From positions 62,001 to 126,000 of the forward strand of contig JANYHN010000008.1 of the NCBI GenBank assembly GCA_025359045.1: 64,000 nucleotides of DNA, in the 5' to 3' direction. Positions 38,763 through 49,037 of this stretch are shown here, piece by piece (within the stretch, counting starts at the first letter, position 1; each line of letters opens with the position of its first letter). Made by a program: the position numbers and the translations under genes. The notes beneath the pieces were generated by a model. It saw only the letters and a program-made list of their open reading frames with translations, did not search any database and had not been told where the DNA came from. This stretch comes from Hyphomicrobiales bacterium. GTDB lineage: Bacteria; Pseudomonadota; Alphaproteobacteria; Rhizobiales; Aestuariivirgaceae.

Positions 38763-38835
38763 ATTTGACCAAGGACTTGAATTGGAATAAATAGTAATTA
38801 TTTATGTTACAGTTATAATCACGAAAGGACAAATC

Positions 38836-39726
38836 ATGTATCTCGTCACTGGCGCATCCGGCCATCTTGGCCAAGCTGTTATCAACCACCTGCTCACCAC
38901 TTATAAAGTGCCCGCCAACAAAATCATCGCCGTCAGTCGCGATGCTTCCAAGCTTGCAGATTTAAAAGCCAAGGGCGTTCATCTTCGGGATGGCAATTTT
39001 GATGATGAAGCTCACCTCACCAAGGCATTCGCAGGTGCCACCCGTCTGCTGCTCATCAGCACCAGCGCCATGGAACCAGGCCAGCGCATAAAGCAGCATG
39101 TGAATGCGGTTCGCGCCGCTGAGAAAGCGGGTGTTGGCCATGTGATTTATACGTCTATGCCAAACCCCATGGGCAATGCTGTATTGTTTGCGCCTGATCA
39201 TGAGGGCACAGAAAAGGCTTTGGCCGATTCAAAGCTTGGTGGCTGGACGGTGCTGCGCAACAATTGGTATTTTGAAAACCTGTTCTTCTCTATGCCGCAA
39301 GCGTTAGCTTCAGGCACGCAATATTCTGCCGCAGCTCAAGGCAAAACGGCATTTATTGCGCGCGATGATTTGGCCAGGGCTGCCGCTGCCACATTGGCTT
39401 CCGACAAGGGAGGCAAAGCCACTTACACATTGTCTGGTGGCGAGGAATACACAATTGATGAGATTGCCAAGTTGGTCAGCGCTGCCACAGGCAAACCGCT
39501 GAAGGTGGTTCATGTGCCAGTTGAAGGCTTAATACAAGGTATGCTCGGCGCTGGCCTGCCCGAAGGAATGGCACGCATGTTTGCATCGTTTGATGATGCA
39601 ACAGCGAGAGGCAGCCTCTCGGGCACTTCAGCGGATTACAAAGTGATTACTGGTGCCGAGCCGCAAGCGCTTGAACCCTGGTTGAAGGTAAATGCTGCGG
39701 CATTAAGTGTTTCAGCGGCGCATTAA
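38836..39726 (+). CDS. NAD(P)H-binding SDR/NmrA-like oxidoreductase
   Basis: MYLVTGASGHLGQAVINHLL, LLLISTSAMEPGQRIKQHVNAVRAAEKAGVGHVIYTS. Confidence 0.9.
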   Translation: MYLVTGASGHLGQAVINHLLTTYKVPANKIIAVSRDASKLADLKAKGVHLRDGNFDDEAHLTKAFAGATRLLLISTSAMEPGQRIKQHVNAVRAAEKAGVGHVIYTSMPNPMGNAVLFAPDHEGTEKALADSKLGGWTVLRNNWYFENLFFSMPQALASGTQYSAAAQGKTAFIARDDLARAAAATLASDKGGKATYTLSGGEEYTIDEIAKLVSAATGKPLKVVHVPVEGLIQGMLGAGLPEGMARMFASFDDATARGSLSGTSADYKVITGAEPQALEPWLKVNAAALSVSAAH

Positions 39727-39732
39727 AAGCGA

Positions 39733-39761
39733 AGTGAAGGCCTCAGAGATGGGGCCTTTTT
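39733..39761 (+). terminator. Rho-independent terminator
   Basis: aaggcctcagagatggggccttttttg. Confidence 0.7.
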
Positions 39762-39914
39762 TGACGATATGTATTATTTATCTGCACGACTTTGATCTTA
39801 ATTGGCTCGATAATATGAAAGAGGGCGAAACAAAATTTCACCCTCTTTTACAAATCGATTCATGAAATCAAAATTACCTGTCCGATATAGAACGTCAGGT
39901 ATAATTATCTTGAT

Positions 39915-40949
<1,035 letters not shown>

Positions 40950-41136
40950 TTAAAATTCTGGGCGTGAATTAGCGGGCTGGGACAATTAAGGCAAGGGTTA
41001 GGTTTTGAATGGTTTTTGCCGCAATTTCGAAGCGTCAAAACGAATGTTACTTTCTTATAATGTGTAACTGAATCTGATGACTGTTAGTTTGAGTGCAAAT
41101 CGCTTGACATCCCCACTTTAATTAACAGGACATTAC

Positions 41137-41532
41137 ATGAAACAGTTTCTTTTAGCGCTTATGTTAATTGCCGTTCCGGTGGCCGCGTTCACCGGATTTG
41201 AGATGAAGTTTGGGGCGACGCCTGCTGTGGCTGGAGCTAGCGCAAGCCTTGGTGATCTCTCTAAGTTGAAAGCCATCATTGTGGATGTGCAGGCCATTGC
41301 CGACAAGGGCGATTTGGTGGCGGCTGAAAAGCGCATTCGTGATTTTGAGAATGATTGGGATGTTGCGACTAAAACTTTGCGTGGGCTGAACAAGGAGGAT
41401 TGGGGCCACATTGATGATGCCTCTGATGCCGCGCTTAGTGATCTGCGCGAGGCAAAGCCTGATGCGGGAAAAGTGAAGTTAACGCTGGCTGCTTTGATGG
41501 CAGCACTAGATGATCCAACCAAAGCGCCATGA
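41137..41532 (+). CDS. Exported hypothetical protein
   Basis: MKQFLLALMLIAVPVAAFTGFEM signal/anchor; coding overlap with the next gene. Confidence 0.65.
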   Translation: MKQFLLALMLIAVPVAAFTGFEMKFGATPAVAGASASLGDLSKLKAIIVDVQAIADKGDLVAAEKRIRDFENDWDVATKTLRGLNKEDWGHIDDASDAALSDLREAKPDAGKVKLTLAALMAALDDPTKAP

Positions 41533-41552
41533 TTTTTTCTGGAGATAACGCT

Positions 41553-42320
41553 ATGTCAAACACCGCCGCCCAGCCCCAGTTTAACCGCGTTCCTAAAGTG
41601 ACGTTTGATTTTTGGCTGATCAAATTAATGGCGGTCACCATGGGGGAAACGGCGGCAGATTATTTGGGGGTAAACTTAGGATTGGGATTGACAAAGACAT
41701 CTTTGCTGATGGCTGGTGTTTTGTTGGTGGCGCTTTGGTTTCAGTTTCGGCAGAAGCGTTATGTGCCTTGGGCTTATTGGTTGGCCGTGGTGTTGATCAG
41801 CATCGTTGGCACATTGGTGACTGATAATCTGGTTGATAATTTTGGTGTGCCGCTGTGGACGACCACGATTATTTTCACCGTGGCGTTGGCCGCAACTTTT
41901 GGAGCTTGGTTTAACTCCGAAAAGACACTTTCGATCCATTCTATCTTCACCAATAAGCGCGAAGGATTTTACTGGCTGGCGATTCTATTCACTTTCGCGC
42001 TTGGAACAGCGGCGGGTGATTTAGTGGCCGAGTATTTTGGACTTGGCTATATGGCAACGGGCGTCCTGTTCGGGATGGTCATCGCGTCTTTATCACTCGG
42101 CTATTTCTTCTTGGGCCTTGATGCAATTTTAGGGTTCTGGTTGGTTTATATTTTGACCAGACCACTTGGTGCATCATTTGGTGATTTTCTGTCGCAGCCA
42201 AAGGAATATGGCGGCTTGGCACTAGGCACGATTATTACCAGCGTGATTTTTTTAGCCGCGATTGCCGCGATCGTTGCATATATGAGCTTCACGCATGAAG
42301 GCGAGGAATTGGTGGCTTAA
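41553..42320 (+). CDS. COG4705-type membrane-anchored protein
   Basis: KVTFDFWLIKLMAVTMGETAADYL, YWLAILFTFALGTAAGDLVAEYFGLGY; start inside ORF 41529-42320. Confidence 0.75.
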   Translation: MSNTAAQPQFNRVPKVTFDFWLIKLMAVTMGETAADYLGVNLGLGLTKTSLLMAGVLLVALWFQFRQKRYVPWAYWLAVVLISIVGTLVTDNLVDNFGVPLWTTTIIFTVALAATFGAWFNSEKTLSIHSIFTNKREGFYWLAILFTFALGTAAGDLVAEYFGLGYMATGVLFGMVIASLSLGYFFLGLDAILGFWLVYILTRPLGASFGDFLSQPKEYGGLALGTIITSVIFLAAIAAIVAYMSFTHEGEELVA

Positions 42321-43061
42321 TTAGACGTCGCCTATTGCCTGCCGGAAAAGCCGCACAGTTTCAGCCATTCCCAATATCATAGCATCCGCAGTGATGGCGT
42401 GGCCGATGGAGACTTCTTTGAGGTTGGGCAAGGCTTCAACAAGACGTGGCAAGTTTTCGCGGGTTAAGTCGTGCCCCGCATTGAGGTCAATGCCAAGTTT
42501 TGCCGCGGCTCTTCCAGTGGCTATCACTTTGGCCAATTCGATTTTCATTGTGGCCTCGTCTAATGCACCGCCATATGGCCCCGTGAAAATCTCGATGCGG
42601 TCGGCGCCTGCGGCTTTAGCCAGAGCGGGCTGGGATGGATCAGGATCGACAAACAATGCAACGCGAATGCCTTGGGCTTTCAGGCGTTGAATGATAGAAG
42701 ACAGAAGAGTGCCTGCCGTGGCAAAATTCCAGCCATGGTCAGACGTGCCTTGCCCCGGCAGATCAGGAACAAGGGTTACTTGATCGGGTTTGTTTTTTTC
42801 GCAAAGTTGCAGAAACTGTTCATCCGGATAGCCTTCGATATTGTATTCACGGCCCATAAACTCGTTTCGAATGAGATCGCGCAGAACAGGCACATCAGCG
42901 TATCTGATGTGGCGTTCATCGGGGCGTGGATGGACAGTCAGGCCCACTGCACCGACCTTTAGCGCAATGCGGCCAATTTCCACAAGATCAGGCCAAGGCA
43001 CATGGCGACGGTTACGGAGATAAGCGATTGCATTGATGTTGACGGAGAGTTTGCAGGTCAT
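42321..43061 (-). CDS. pdxJ: Pyridoxine 5'-phosphate synthase
   Basis: LSVNINAIAYLRNRRHVPWPDLVE, GLTVHPRPDERHI, EIFTGPYGGA, LNAGHDLTREN, SIGHAITADAM. Confidence 0.96.
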   Translation of the reverse strand: MTCKLSVNINAIAYLRNRRHVPWPDLVEIGRIALKVGAVGLTVHPRPDERHIRYADVPVLRDLIRNEFMGREYNIEGYPDEQFLQLCEKNKPDQVTLVPDLPGQGTSDHGWNFATAGTLLSSIIQRLKAQGIRVALFVDPDPSQPALAKAAGADRIEIFTGPYGGALDEATMKIELAKVIATGRAAAKLGIDLNAGHDLTRENLPRLVEALPNLKEVSIGHAITADAMILGMAETVRLFRQAIGDV

Positions 43062-43137
43062 GGATTGAATATTAGCAGGACGATGTTTGGGTTTCTATGA
43101 TCCAATTGTCTCGATTGTCATCAATCCACCAAGAACT

Positions 43138-43698
43138 TTAAACCTTCATCGCCTCAAGCCCGCGACTAATGGCAGCCACACCTGTGCGTGAAACTTCAAC
43201 TAATCCAAGTGGCACCATCAGCGAAATGAACTGATCAATCTTATCGGGCTTTCCCGTCAGTTCGAACACGAAGCTGTCGGTCGAAGCATCAACCACACGG
43301 GCGCGGAAGGCGTCCGCCAGTCTCAAGGCTTCAACGCGCTTATCGCCTTCACCCGACACTTTTACCATGGCTAATTCACGGGCGAGGAAGTTTCCTTGCA
43401 GGGTGAGATCTGCGACGGAATGCACCAAGACCATGCGTTCAAGCTGGGCTTTGATTTGGGCGACTACCGGAGCGGTTCCGCTGGTCACAATTGTAAAGCG
43501 CGAAACGTGTTTTTCGTGTTCGGTTTCTGAAACAGTGAGCGAGTCAATATTATAGCCGCGCCCGGCAAACAGGCCGATGATGCGGGCCAAGACGCCGGGT
43601 TGGTTTTCGGCAACTACGGCCAATGTGTGAGTGTTCACCTCCAATTTCTTGGTGTCGATGAAATAAGCCGAGCCGGATGCTTCTTTATGTGCGTTCAT
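43138..43698 (-). CDS. ilvN: Acetolactate synthase small subunit
   Basis: TLAVVAENQPGVLARIIGLFAGRGYNIDSLTVSETEHEKHVSRFTIVTSG ACT domain; start inside ORF 43138-43788. Confidence 0.96.
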   Translation of the reverse strand: MNAHKEASGSAYFIDTKKLEVNTHTLAVVAENQPGVLARIIGLFAGRGYNIDSLTVSETEHEKHVSRFTIVTSGTAPVVAQIKAQLERMVLVHSVADLTLQGNFLARELAMVKVSGEGDKRVEALRLADAFRARVVDASTDSFVFELTGKPDKIDQFISLMVPLGLVEVSRTGVAAISRGLEAMKV

Positions 43699-43708
43699 TT
43701 CTGTGATC

Positions 43709-45481
43709 CTAAACCAGAGCCTTGCCCTTGGCATCAATAGCGCTGCCCACTTCTTCATCTGAAACATCCGCACCCAGCAACATTTCATTATGCGCTTTGC
43801 CAGACGGAATCATCGGGAAGCAATTGGCCAGATTTGCAACGCGGCAATCGAAGATGACCGGATGCGGCGAAGCGATCATCGCTTTTATGGCATCATCGAG
43901 CTCGCCCGGTTTTTCGCAGCGCAAGCCTACACCGCCATAAGCTTCAGCAAGTTTCACAAAATCTGGAAGCGCCTCGGAATAGGATTCGCTCAAGCGATTG
44001 CCGTGCAGCAATTGCTGCCATTGGCGCACCATGCCCATATATTGATTGTTCAAAATAAAAATCTTGATCGGCAGTTTATATTGAATCGCAGTCGAGAATT
44101 CTTGGATGGTCATCTGCACTGATGCATCGCCAGCAATATCAATCACCAGTGATTTAGGATGCGCCGCTTGCACACCAACTGCGGCAGGCAGGCCGTAGCC
44201 CATGGTGCCAAGGCCGCCCGATGTCATCCAGCGGTTTGGCTCTTCGAAGCGATAAAATTGCGCCGCCCACATTTGGTGCTGGCCCACTTCAGTGGTGATA
44301 TAAGTGTCCATGTCCTTAGTCAGCGCAAACAGCCGCTCGATTGCGTATTGCGGCATGATCACGTCTTTGTTGCTGCGATATTTGAGCGAGTCAACAGACT
44401 TCCATTTGCCAATCTCAGCTTTCCAAGACGACAAAGCTTTATGATCGAGCGTATGCTTGTGCTTTTTCCACGATGCAATCATCGCTTCCAAGGCAGCCGC
44501 CACGTCAGCAATCACAGGTACAGCCACGCGCACAACTTTATTGATTGATGATGGATCAATATCGATATGGATCTTCTTGGAGTTGGGAGCAAAAGCATCA
44601 AGGCGCCCGGTGATGCGGTCATCAAAGCGTGCGCCCACATTGATCATCACATCGCAATCATGCATGGCCATGTTGGCTTCATAAGTGCCGTGCATGCCGA
44701 GCATGCCCAGCCATTCTTTGCCGGATGCTGGATATGCGCCAAGGCCCATCAAGGTGGATGTGATGGGAATTCCTGTCAGCTCAACAAATTCACGCAGCAA
44801 TTTGGAAGCGCGTGGGCCAGAATTGATCACGCCGCCGCCTGTATAGAAAAGCGGCTTCTTGGCGGTGGCCATCAAAGCCACAGCGGCTTCGACGGACGCC
44901 ATATCAGGCTGAGTTTTGGGCTGGTATGATTTTACGATCACGCCAGTTTTGGGTGTGTATGTGCCTTTGGCGAACTGAACATCCTTCGGAATATCAACAA
45001 CCACTGGTCCGGGCCTGCCAGTCATGGCCACATAAAACGCTTCATGCATAATGCGCGCGAGATCATTCACATCCTTCACCAACCAGTTCTGTTTGGTGCA
45101 AGGCCGCGTTATACCAACAGTATCGCATTCTTGAAACGCGTCAGAGCCGATCAGATGGGTGGGCACCTGACCGGTGAGCAACACCATGGGGATTGAATCC
45201 GCCAAAGCGTCCATCAATCCCGTCACGCAATTGGTGGCACCCGGGCCAGAGGTGGCCAACGCCACGCCGCAAAGACCGGTGGAGCGAGCATAGCCTTCAG
45301 CCATATGGGTTGCCCCCTGCTCATGGCGCACCAGAATGTGCTTAACCTTGTCCTGCTGAAAGAATTCATCATAAATCGGCAGAACCGCACCACCAGGATA
45401 GCCAAACACATGCTTCACGCCATGTTCAGCCAAGGCCCGCAAAACCATTTCAGCGCCGGTCATCATCATATCTTCAGCCAT
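43709..45481 (-). CDS. ilvB: Acetolactate synthase large subunit
   Basis: HVFGYPGGAVLPIYDEF, RHEQGATHMAEGYARSTGLCGVALATSGPGATN, IAGDASVQMTIQE; start inside ORF 43709-45526. Confidence 0.97.
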   Translation of the reverse strand: MAEDMMMTGAEMVLRALAEHGVKHVFGYPGGAVLPIYDEFFQQDKVKHILVRHEQGATHMAEGYARSTGLCGVALATSGPGATNCVTGLMDALADSIPMVLLTGQVPTHLIGSDAFQECDTVGITRPCTKQNWLVKDVNDLARIMHEAFYVAMTGRPGPVVVDIPKDVQFAKGTYTPKTGVIVKSYQPKTQPDMASVEAAVALMATAKKPLFYTGGGVINSGPRASKLLREFVELTGIPITSTLMGLGAYPASGKEWLGMLGMHGTYEANMAMHDCDVMINVGARFDDRITGRLDAFAPNSKKIHIDIDPSSINKVVRVAVPVIADVAAALEAMIASWKKHKHTLDHKALSSWKAEIGKWKSVDSLKYRSNKDVIMPQYAIERLFALTKDMDTYITTEVGQHQMWAAQFYRFEEPNRWMTSGGLGTMGYGLPAAVGVQAAHPKSLVIDIAGDASVQMTIQEFSTAIQYKLPIKIFILNNQYMGMVRQWQQLLHGNRLSESYSEALPDFVKLAEAYGGVGLRCEKPGELDDAIKAMIASPHPVIFDCRVANLANCFPMIPSGKAHNEMLLGADVSDEEVGSAIDAKGKALV

Positions 45482-45532
45482 AGACTCGTCCTCTTCCGTA
45501 TGTCTCTCTAACGTCAATCCGCCCAATAAAAA

Positions 45533-45551
45533 AGGCCCCTGAGAGGAGCCT
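45533..45551 (-). terminator. Attenuator terminator in the ilvB leader
   Basis: Minus strand AGGCTCCTCTCAGGGGCCTTTTTTATT. Confidence 0.85.
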
Positions 45552-45581
45552 GTTTTCCGCGCAACACCATGATCCCGGAGG

Positions 45582-45632
45582 TTAACCCCCAGAGGTGATG
45601 CGCGACCGGACGACGACGAGAGTGTTTTTCAT
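45582..45632 (-). CDS. ilvL: ilvB leader peptide MKNTLVVVRSRITSGG
   Basis: ATG AAA AAC ACT CTC GTC GTC GTC CGG TCG CGC ATC ACC TCT GGG GGT TAA; Leu-Val-Val-Val plus Ile codons upstream of a terminator. Confidence 0.82.
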   Translation of the reverse strand: MKNTLVVVRSRITSGG

Positions 45633-45911
45633 GGGCGCATTGATATGGGGGGATAGCGGAAACGTCAAGCCCCTTTAGAATGTTTGGGGGTTTTCAAAGT
45701 CCTCCCAGCCCTGTGCCATCGTCACAGCCGTCGGAGTTTCGACACATGAGAGTGCAAGAAGCGTTTTAATCTGTTTCTCAAACTAAACCACAGATGCACA
45801 TTAATGTTGGCGCGACCGAAATTAAAGTACTAGGTTTGTGAGTTATCTGAACTTGGCTTGTTCATTCGTTCAGCACTATTGCATGTCGAGATACTGAATT
45901 GGAGAAGTCTT

Positions 45912-46241
45912 ATGCCCAAGACCCCATTTGTCCATTCGGCCCTCATTTTGTTTCTTGTTTGCGCCCCAGCGCATGCAGACGGGATTGATGTGTTGCGAGG
46001 GAAATTTGCTTTTGATTGGTTCCATGATCCTGCCAAGGCAAAATGTGTTAAAGTTGATGGTAAATTGCTGAGTGACTTTAAATCATCGCATTATCATTGC
46101 GATTTGAAGGCGAATACAAACTCGTCTTCGGGTGCGAGCAGCCGCACTTGCACGCAAATACCCCACGACAAGGAATATCTCATCTTTGATACCAAGCGCG
46201 CTTGCGATGAAGAGCGGGATACACAAGCTTCAAATGAATAA
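45912..46241 (+). CDS. Small exported hypothetical protein
   Basis: MPKTPFVHSALILFLVCAPAHADG signal; four Cys in the mature region. Confidence 0.6.
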   Translation: MPKTPFVHSALILFLVCAPAHADGIDVLRGKFAFDWFHDPAKAKCVKVDGKLLSDFKSSHYHCDLKANTNSSSGASSRTCTQIPHDKEYLIFDTKRACDEERDTQASNE

Positions 46242-46253
46242 AGTCAACATAAC

Positions 46254-46943
46254 TCACTGACCAGATGGCCACTCAAAGGACATGATCATTTTACCCTCTA
46301 AAGATAGCGCTTGCCGTGCGGTGAGCACCATGTTGCAGTAGACGCCTTCAACTTTTGCATCCTCGCCATAGAGTGGTGCCCCATTGGCATAGACTACTTC
46401 ACAAGTGGCATCGCGCCATGGAATCCAAGCTGTTTGCACTTCGCGCAAATGTTTTGCCTCTGCTTCATCACGTGCTTTTGTTAGCTCATCTACTTTTTTT
46501 GAGCTTGCGGCAGTTTTTTCTCGGTAGCTCGCATTTAAACGTGCGTCCCAAACTTCACTTTCCCGACCATAGCACGCCATCATTCCAATTGTCCCACCAG
46601 TGTCATTCTCCAAGCACGCAGCTGCGACGATGCCGATGCAATTTTCAGACGCAAATTTCGGTTTACTCTGTGCCGCAGCTTCAAGATAGGCTTCAGGTCC
46701 GGTTTGCTCCGCGTCTTTCGCCTCCTCAGTTTCTGGCGCTACTATCTCGGCTTCTTTTTGCTGCCGCGCATTTAGCTCTTCGCGCTTGGCATCAACAAAA
46801 TCGAGACAGGCCTTCACGGCTGCGGCATCATTGGCAGCATAATCCTCAGATGACTGCTCCGCGGCCACATTTTTAGAAAGTGTCATTTGCGGGAAGCTGA
46901 AAACAAATGCTGAAATAACAAGGGTCTTTAAAATACGAGACAT
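46254..46943 (-). CDS. LprI-family (DUF1311) lysozyme-inhibitor-like exported protein
   Basis: MMACYGRESEVWDARLNASYREKTAAS...LREVQTAWIPWRDATCEVVYA. Confidence 0.8.
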   Translation of the reverse strand: MSRILKTLVISAFVFSFPQMTLSKNVAAEQSSEDYAANDAAAVKACLDFVDAKREELNARQQKEAEIVAPETEEAKDAEQTGPEAYLEAAAQSKPKFASENCIGIVAAACLENDTGGTIGMMACYGRESEVWDARLNASYREKTAASSKKVDELTKARDEAEAKHLREVQTAWIPWRDATCEVVYANGAPLYGEDAKVEGVYCNMVLTARQALSLEGKMIMSFEWPSGQ

Positions 46944-47094
46944 GGATTTGCTCCTAAATTTTATGTGCCTTTGGATTAGCTTGCCCGACCTGAACGAGTT
47001 CTGAACGCGCAGCCGAGCGGAGATTCATCTTTAAGGCTTAAACAGTCTTATGACCAACATTTGATCTGAGCCTTGTTCTGCTGCAATCTGGTGA

Positions 47095-47880
47095 TTGATG
47101 GATTCCTTAAAGCCCTCTCCAATGAAACGCGGGTTAAAGCGGCCCCACAGGTGGACTGTGGTTCGGCAGCTTCGCATGCTCACGTCGCATCGCAGGACGG
47201 CTCGGTCAGACCGCACTCTCGCAATCATGTTGGCCTTCGTGGCGGGTTCGGCAAACGCTGGCGGATTTATACTGCTTGGCAGTTACACTTCGCACATGAC
47301 AGGATATTTGTCACAGGCGGCTGACCAGTTGGTGCTCAGCAATTATGCCATGGTGTTTACGGCAATTCTGGCGATAGGCCTGTTTACTTTTGGCGCGGCA
47401 CTTTCAGCGATCGTGATCAATTGGGCGCGCGGCTATCAGCCTCGACTGCAGTATATTTTGCCACTGGCACTTCAAGGTATCAGTTTTTTGGCATTCTCTA
47501 TCATTGGTCGCGGCGATAATTATGCTGGCAACGGCCATCTCATTGGTTTGGGTCTATTGTGCTTTATCATGGGATTTCAAAACGCTACGATCACCAAAAT
47601 TTCGCAATCTCGTATCCGCACAACTCACGTTACGGGTATGGTCACTGACGTTGGCATTGAACTCGGGCGTTTTGTTTTCAACTATCTTTTTCAACGTCCC
47701 CGCATAATGGCAGACGCCAACAAATTGTTGCTGCTTTTACAGCTATTGGGGATGTTTTTTATTGGCGGTGTCATTGGTGCATTTGGATTTGGACTTATTG
47801 GATTGAGTTTTTCTATGGGCGTAGGTTTTCTACTTCTGCTCTCTGCCATAATTCCGATTGTGGTCATGAACCGGAAATAA
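47095..47880 (+). CDS. YoaK/DUF1275 family membrane protein
   Basis: LAFVAGSANAGGFILLGSYTSHMTGYLSQAAD, GFQNATITKISQSRIRTTHVTGMVTDVGIELG. Confidence 0.88.
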   Translation: MMDSLKPSPMKRGLKRPHRWTVVRQLRMLTSHRRTARSDRTLAIMLAFVAGSANAGGFILLGSYTSHMTGYLSQAADQLVLSNYAMVFTAILAIGLFTFGAALSAIVINWARGYQPRLQYILPLALQGISFLAFSIIGRGDNYAGNGHLIGLGLLCFIMGFQNATITKISQSRIRTTHVTGMVTDVGIELGRFVFNYLFQRPRIMADANKLLLLLQLLGMFFIGGVIGAFGFGLIGLSFSMGVGFLLLLSAIIPIVVMNRK

Positions 47881-47882
47881 AC

Positions 47883-48503
47883 TTACCCCTCAACCTCCAT
47901 TCCAACCACAATCAGCACCTGATAATCCTGCTTTTTGCAACCACCAACGGGCGGCATGACAGCACCGGGAAATACCGGGAAATTTTCTTGGTCGGCGTGC
48001 TCAGGCGTGCATGAATTAGCCGACGCTGGCGTATAGCGCGCGGCGCGGCAGCCGAGGTGTGTAACGTCATAAAGTGTGGCGCCGTTGCTCAATTCCCAGT
48101 GCTGAATGCCGTCTGCTCCTTTGGGGTGGACAGTTAAAATGGCCGTCGCATCACGATTTCCCGTCACCACATATTTACCTGGCACGATAGGGAATGTGGG
48201 TTGCTCCATGATAAGGCCATGCTCTTCCAGCCACCAGTCTGTGCTATCAAACTTCCAGCCGCGCGGAGCTATCCCACCCGCGTTTTTCAGATTGGAATAT
48301 CCAGTTAGCCTGACGCCGCGAGGGCCCGGATCAACTGGCCACAGGCCCCAGGTTTCAGCGCCAATACCAGATTTGGCTGTGGAGTCTCCCAGAGCTGCGA
48401 TATATTGCGTGGGAATGCGTTTTATGATGGTTTCGGCGGGAGATGAATCAGACATCAACAGAAACGCTGCAACTATCTGCGATAACCGAAATACTTTGTT
48501 CAT
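47883..48503 (-). CDS. Exported hypothetical protein
   Basis: Signal-like MNKVFRLSQIVAAFLLMSDSSPAE; no family recognised. Confidence 0.6.
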   Translation of the reverse strand: MNKVFRLSQIVAAFLLMSDSSPAETIIKRIPTQYIAALGDSTAKSGIGAETWGLWPVDPGPRGVRLTGYSNLKNAGGIAPRGWKFDSTDWWLEEHGLIMEQPTFPIVPGKYVVTGNRDATAILTVHPKGADGIQHWELSNGATLYDVTHLGCRAARYTPASANSCTPEHADQENFPVFPGAVMPPVGGCKKQDYQVLIVVGMEVEG

Positions 48504-48622
48504 GGCTGTCTACTTTCTTAACGAAGCCTTTCAACGGAATCTACCACAGTTTGGTTCAGTTGTGTGCGCACTGGCTAATCCCTGAGGTTTTGATAGAATT
48601 CAATTTTAAGGGATTCTCGAAA

Positions 48623-49036
48623 ATGAAAGCAATTTGGGTTCTAGGAATTTGTCTTGCGGTGTTTGCACCTAGCGTCGCTTTTGCTGAACTCTGCGATAAC
48701 CCCGTTACTCAATCGGACATGACTTATTGTGCGGGATGGCAATTCAAGAAAGATGATGCCGGATTAAACGATGTCTATGGCCGTCTCAAAGAAAACTATA
48801 GCGAAATTCCCTCCGCAAAATCTGCTCTCACAAAAGCCCAGCGCGCATGGGTAGCGTTTCGAGATGCGGAATGTAAATTGGAAGCGGTGGGCGAAGAAGG
48901 CGGAACAGCGCAGCCTATGATTTATAATCAGTGTCTGTCGCGGCTCACTACGCTCCGTATTGAGCAACTGCAAAAAAGATTGGATTGCCAAGAAGGTGAT
49001 CTAACCTGCATTGCGGCAGGCGACGCTGCAAACTGA
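48623..49036 (+). CDS. LprI-family (DUF1311) exported protein
   Basis: MKAIWVLGICLAVFAPSVAFAELCDNPVTQSDMTYCAGWQFKKDDAGLNDVYGRLKENY...KAQRAWVAFRDAECKLEA; start inside ORF 48443-49036. Confidence 0.82.
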   Translation: MKAIWVLGICLAVFAPSVAFAELCDNPVTQSDMTYCAGWQFKKDDAGLNDVYGRLKENYSEIPSAKSALTKAQRAWVAFRDAECKLEAVGEEGGTAQPMIYNQCLSRLTTLRIEQLQKRLDCQEGDLTCIAAGDAAN

Positions 49037-49037
49037 T

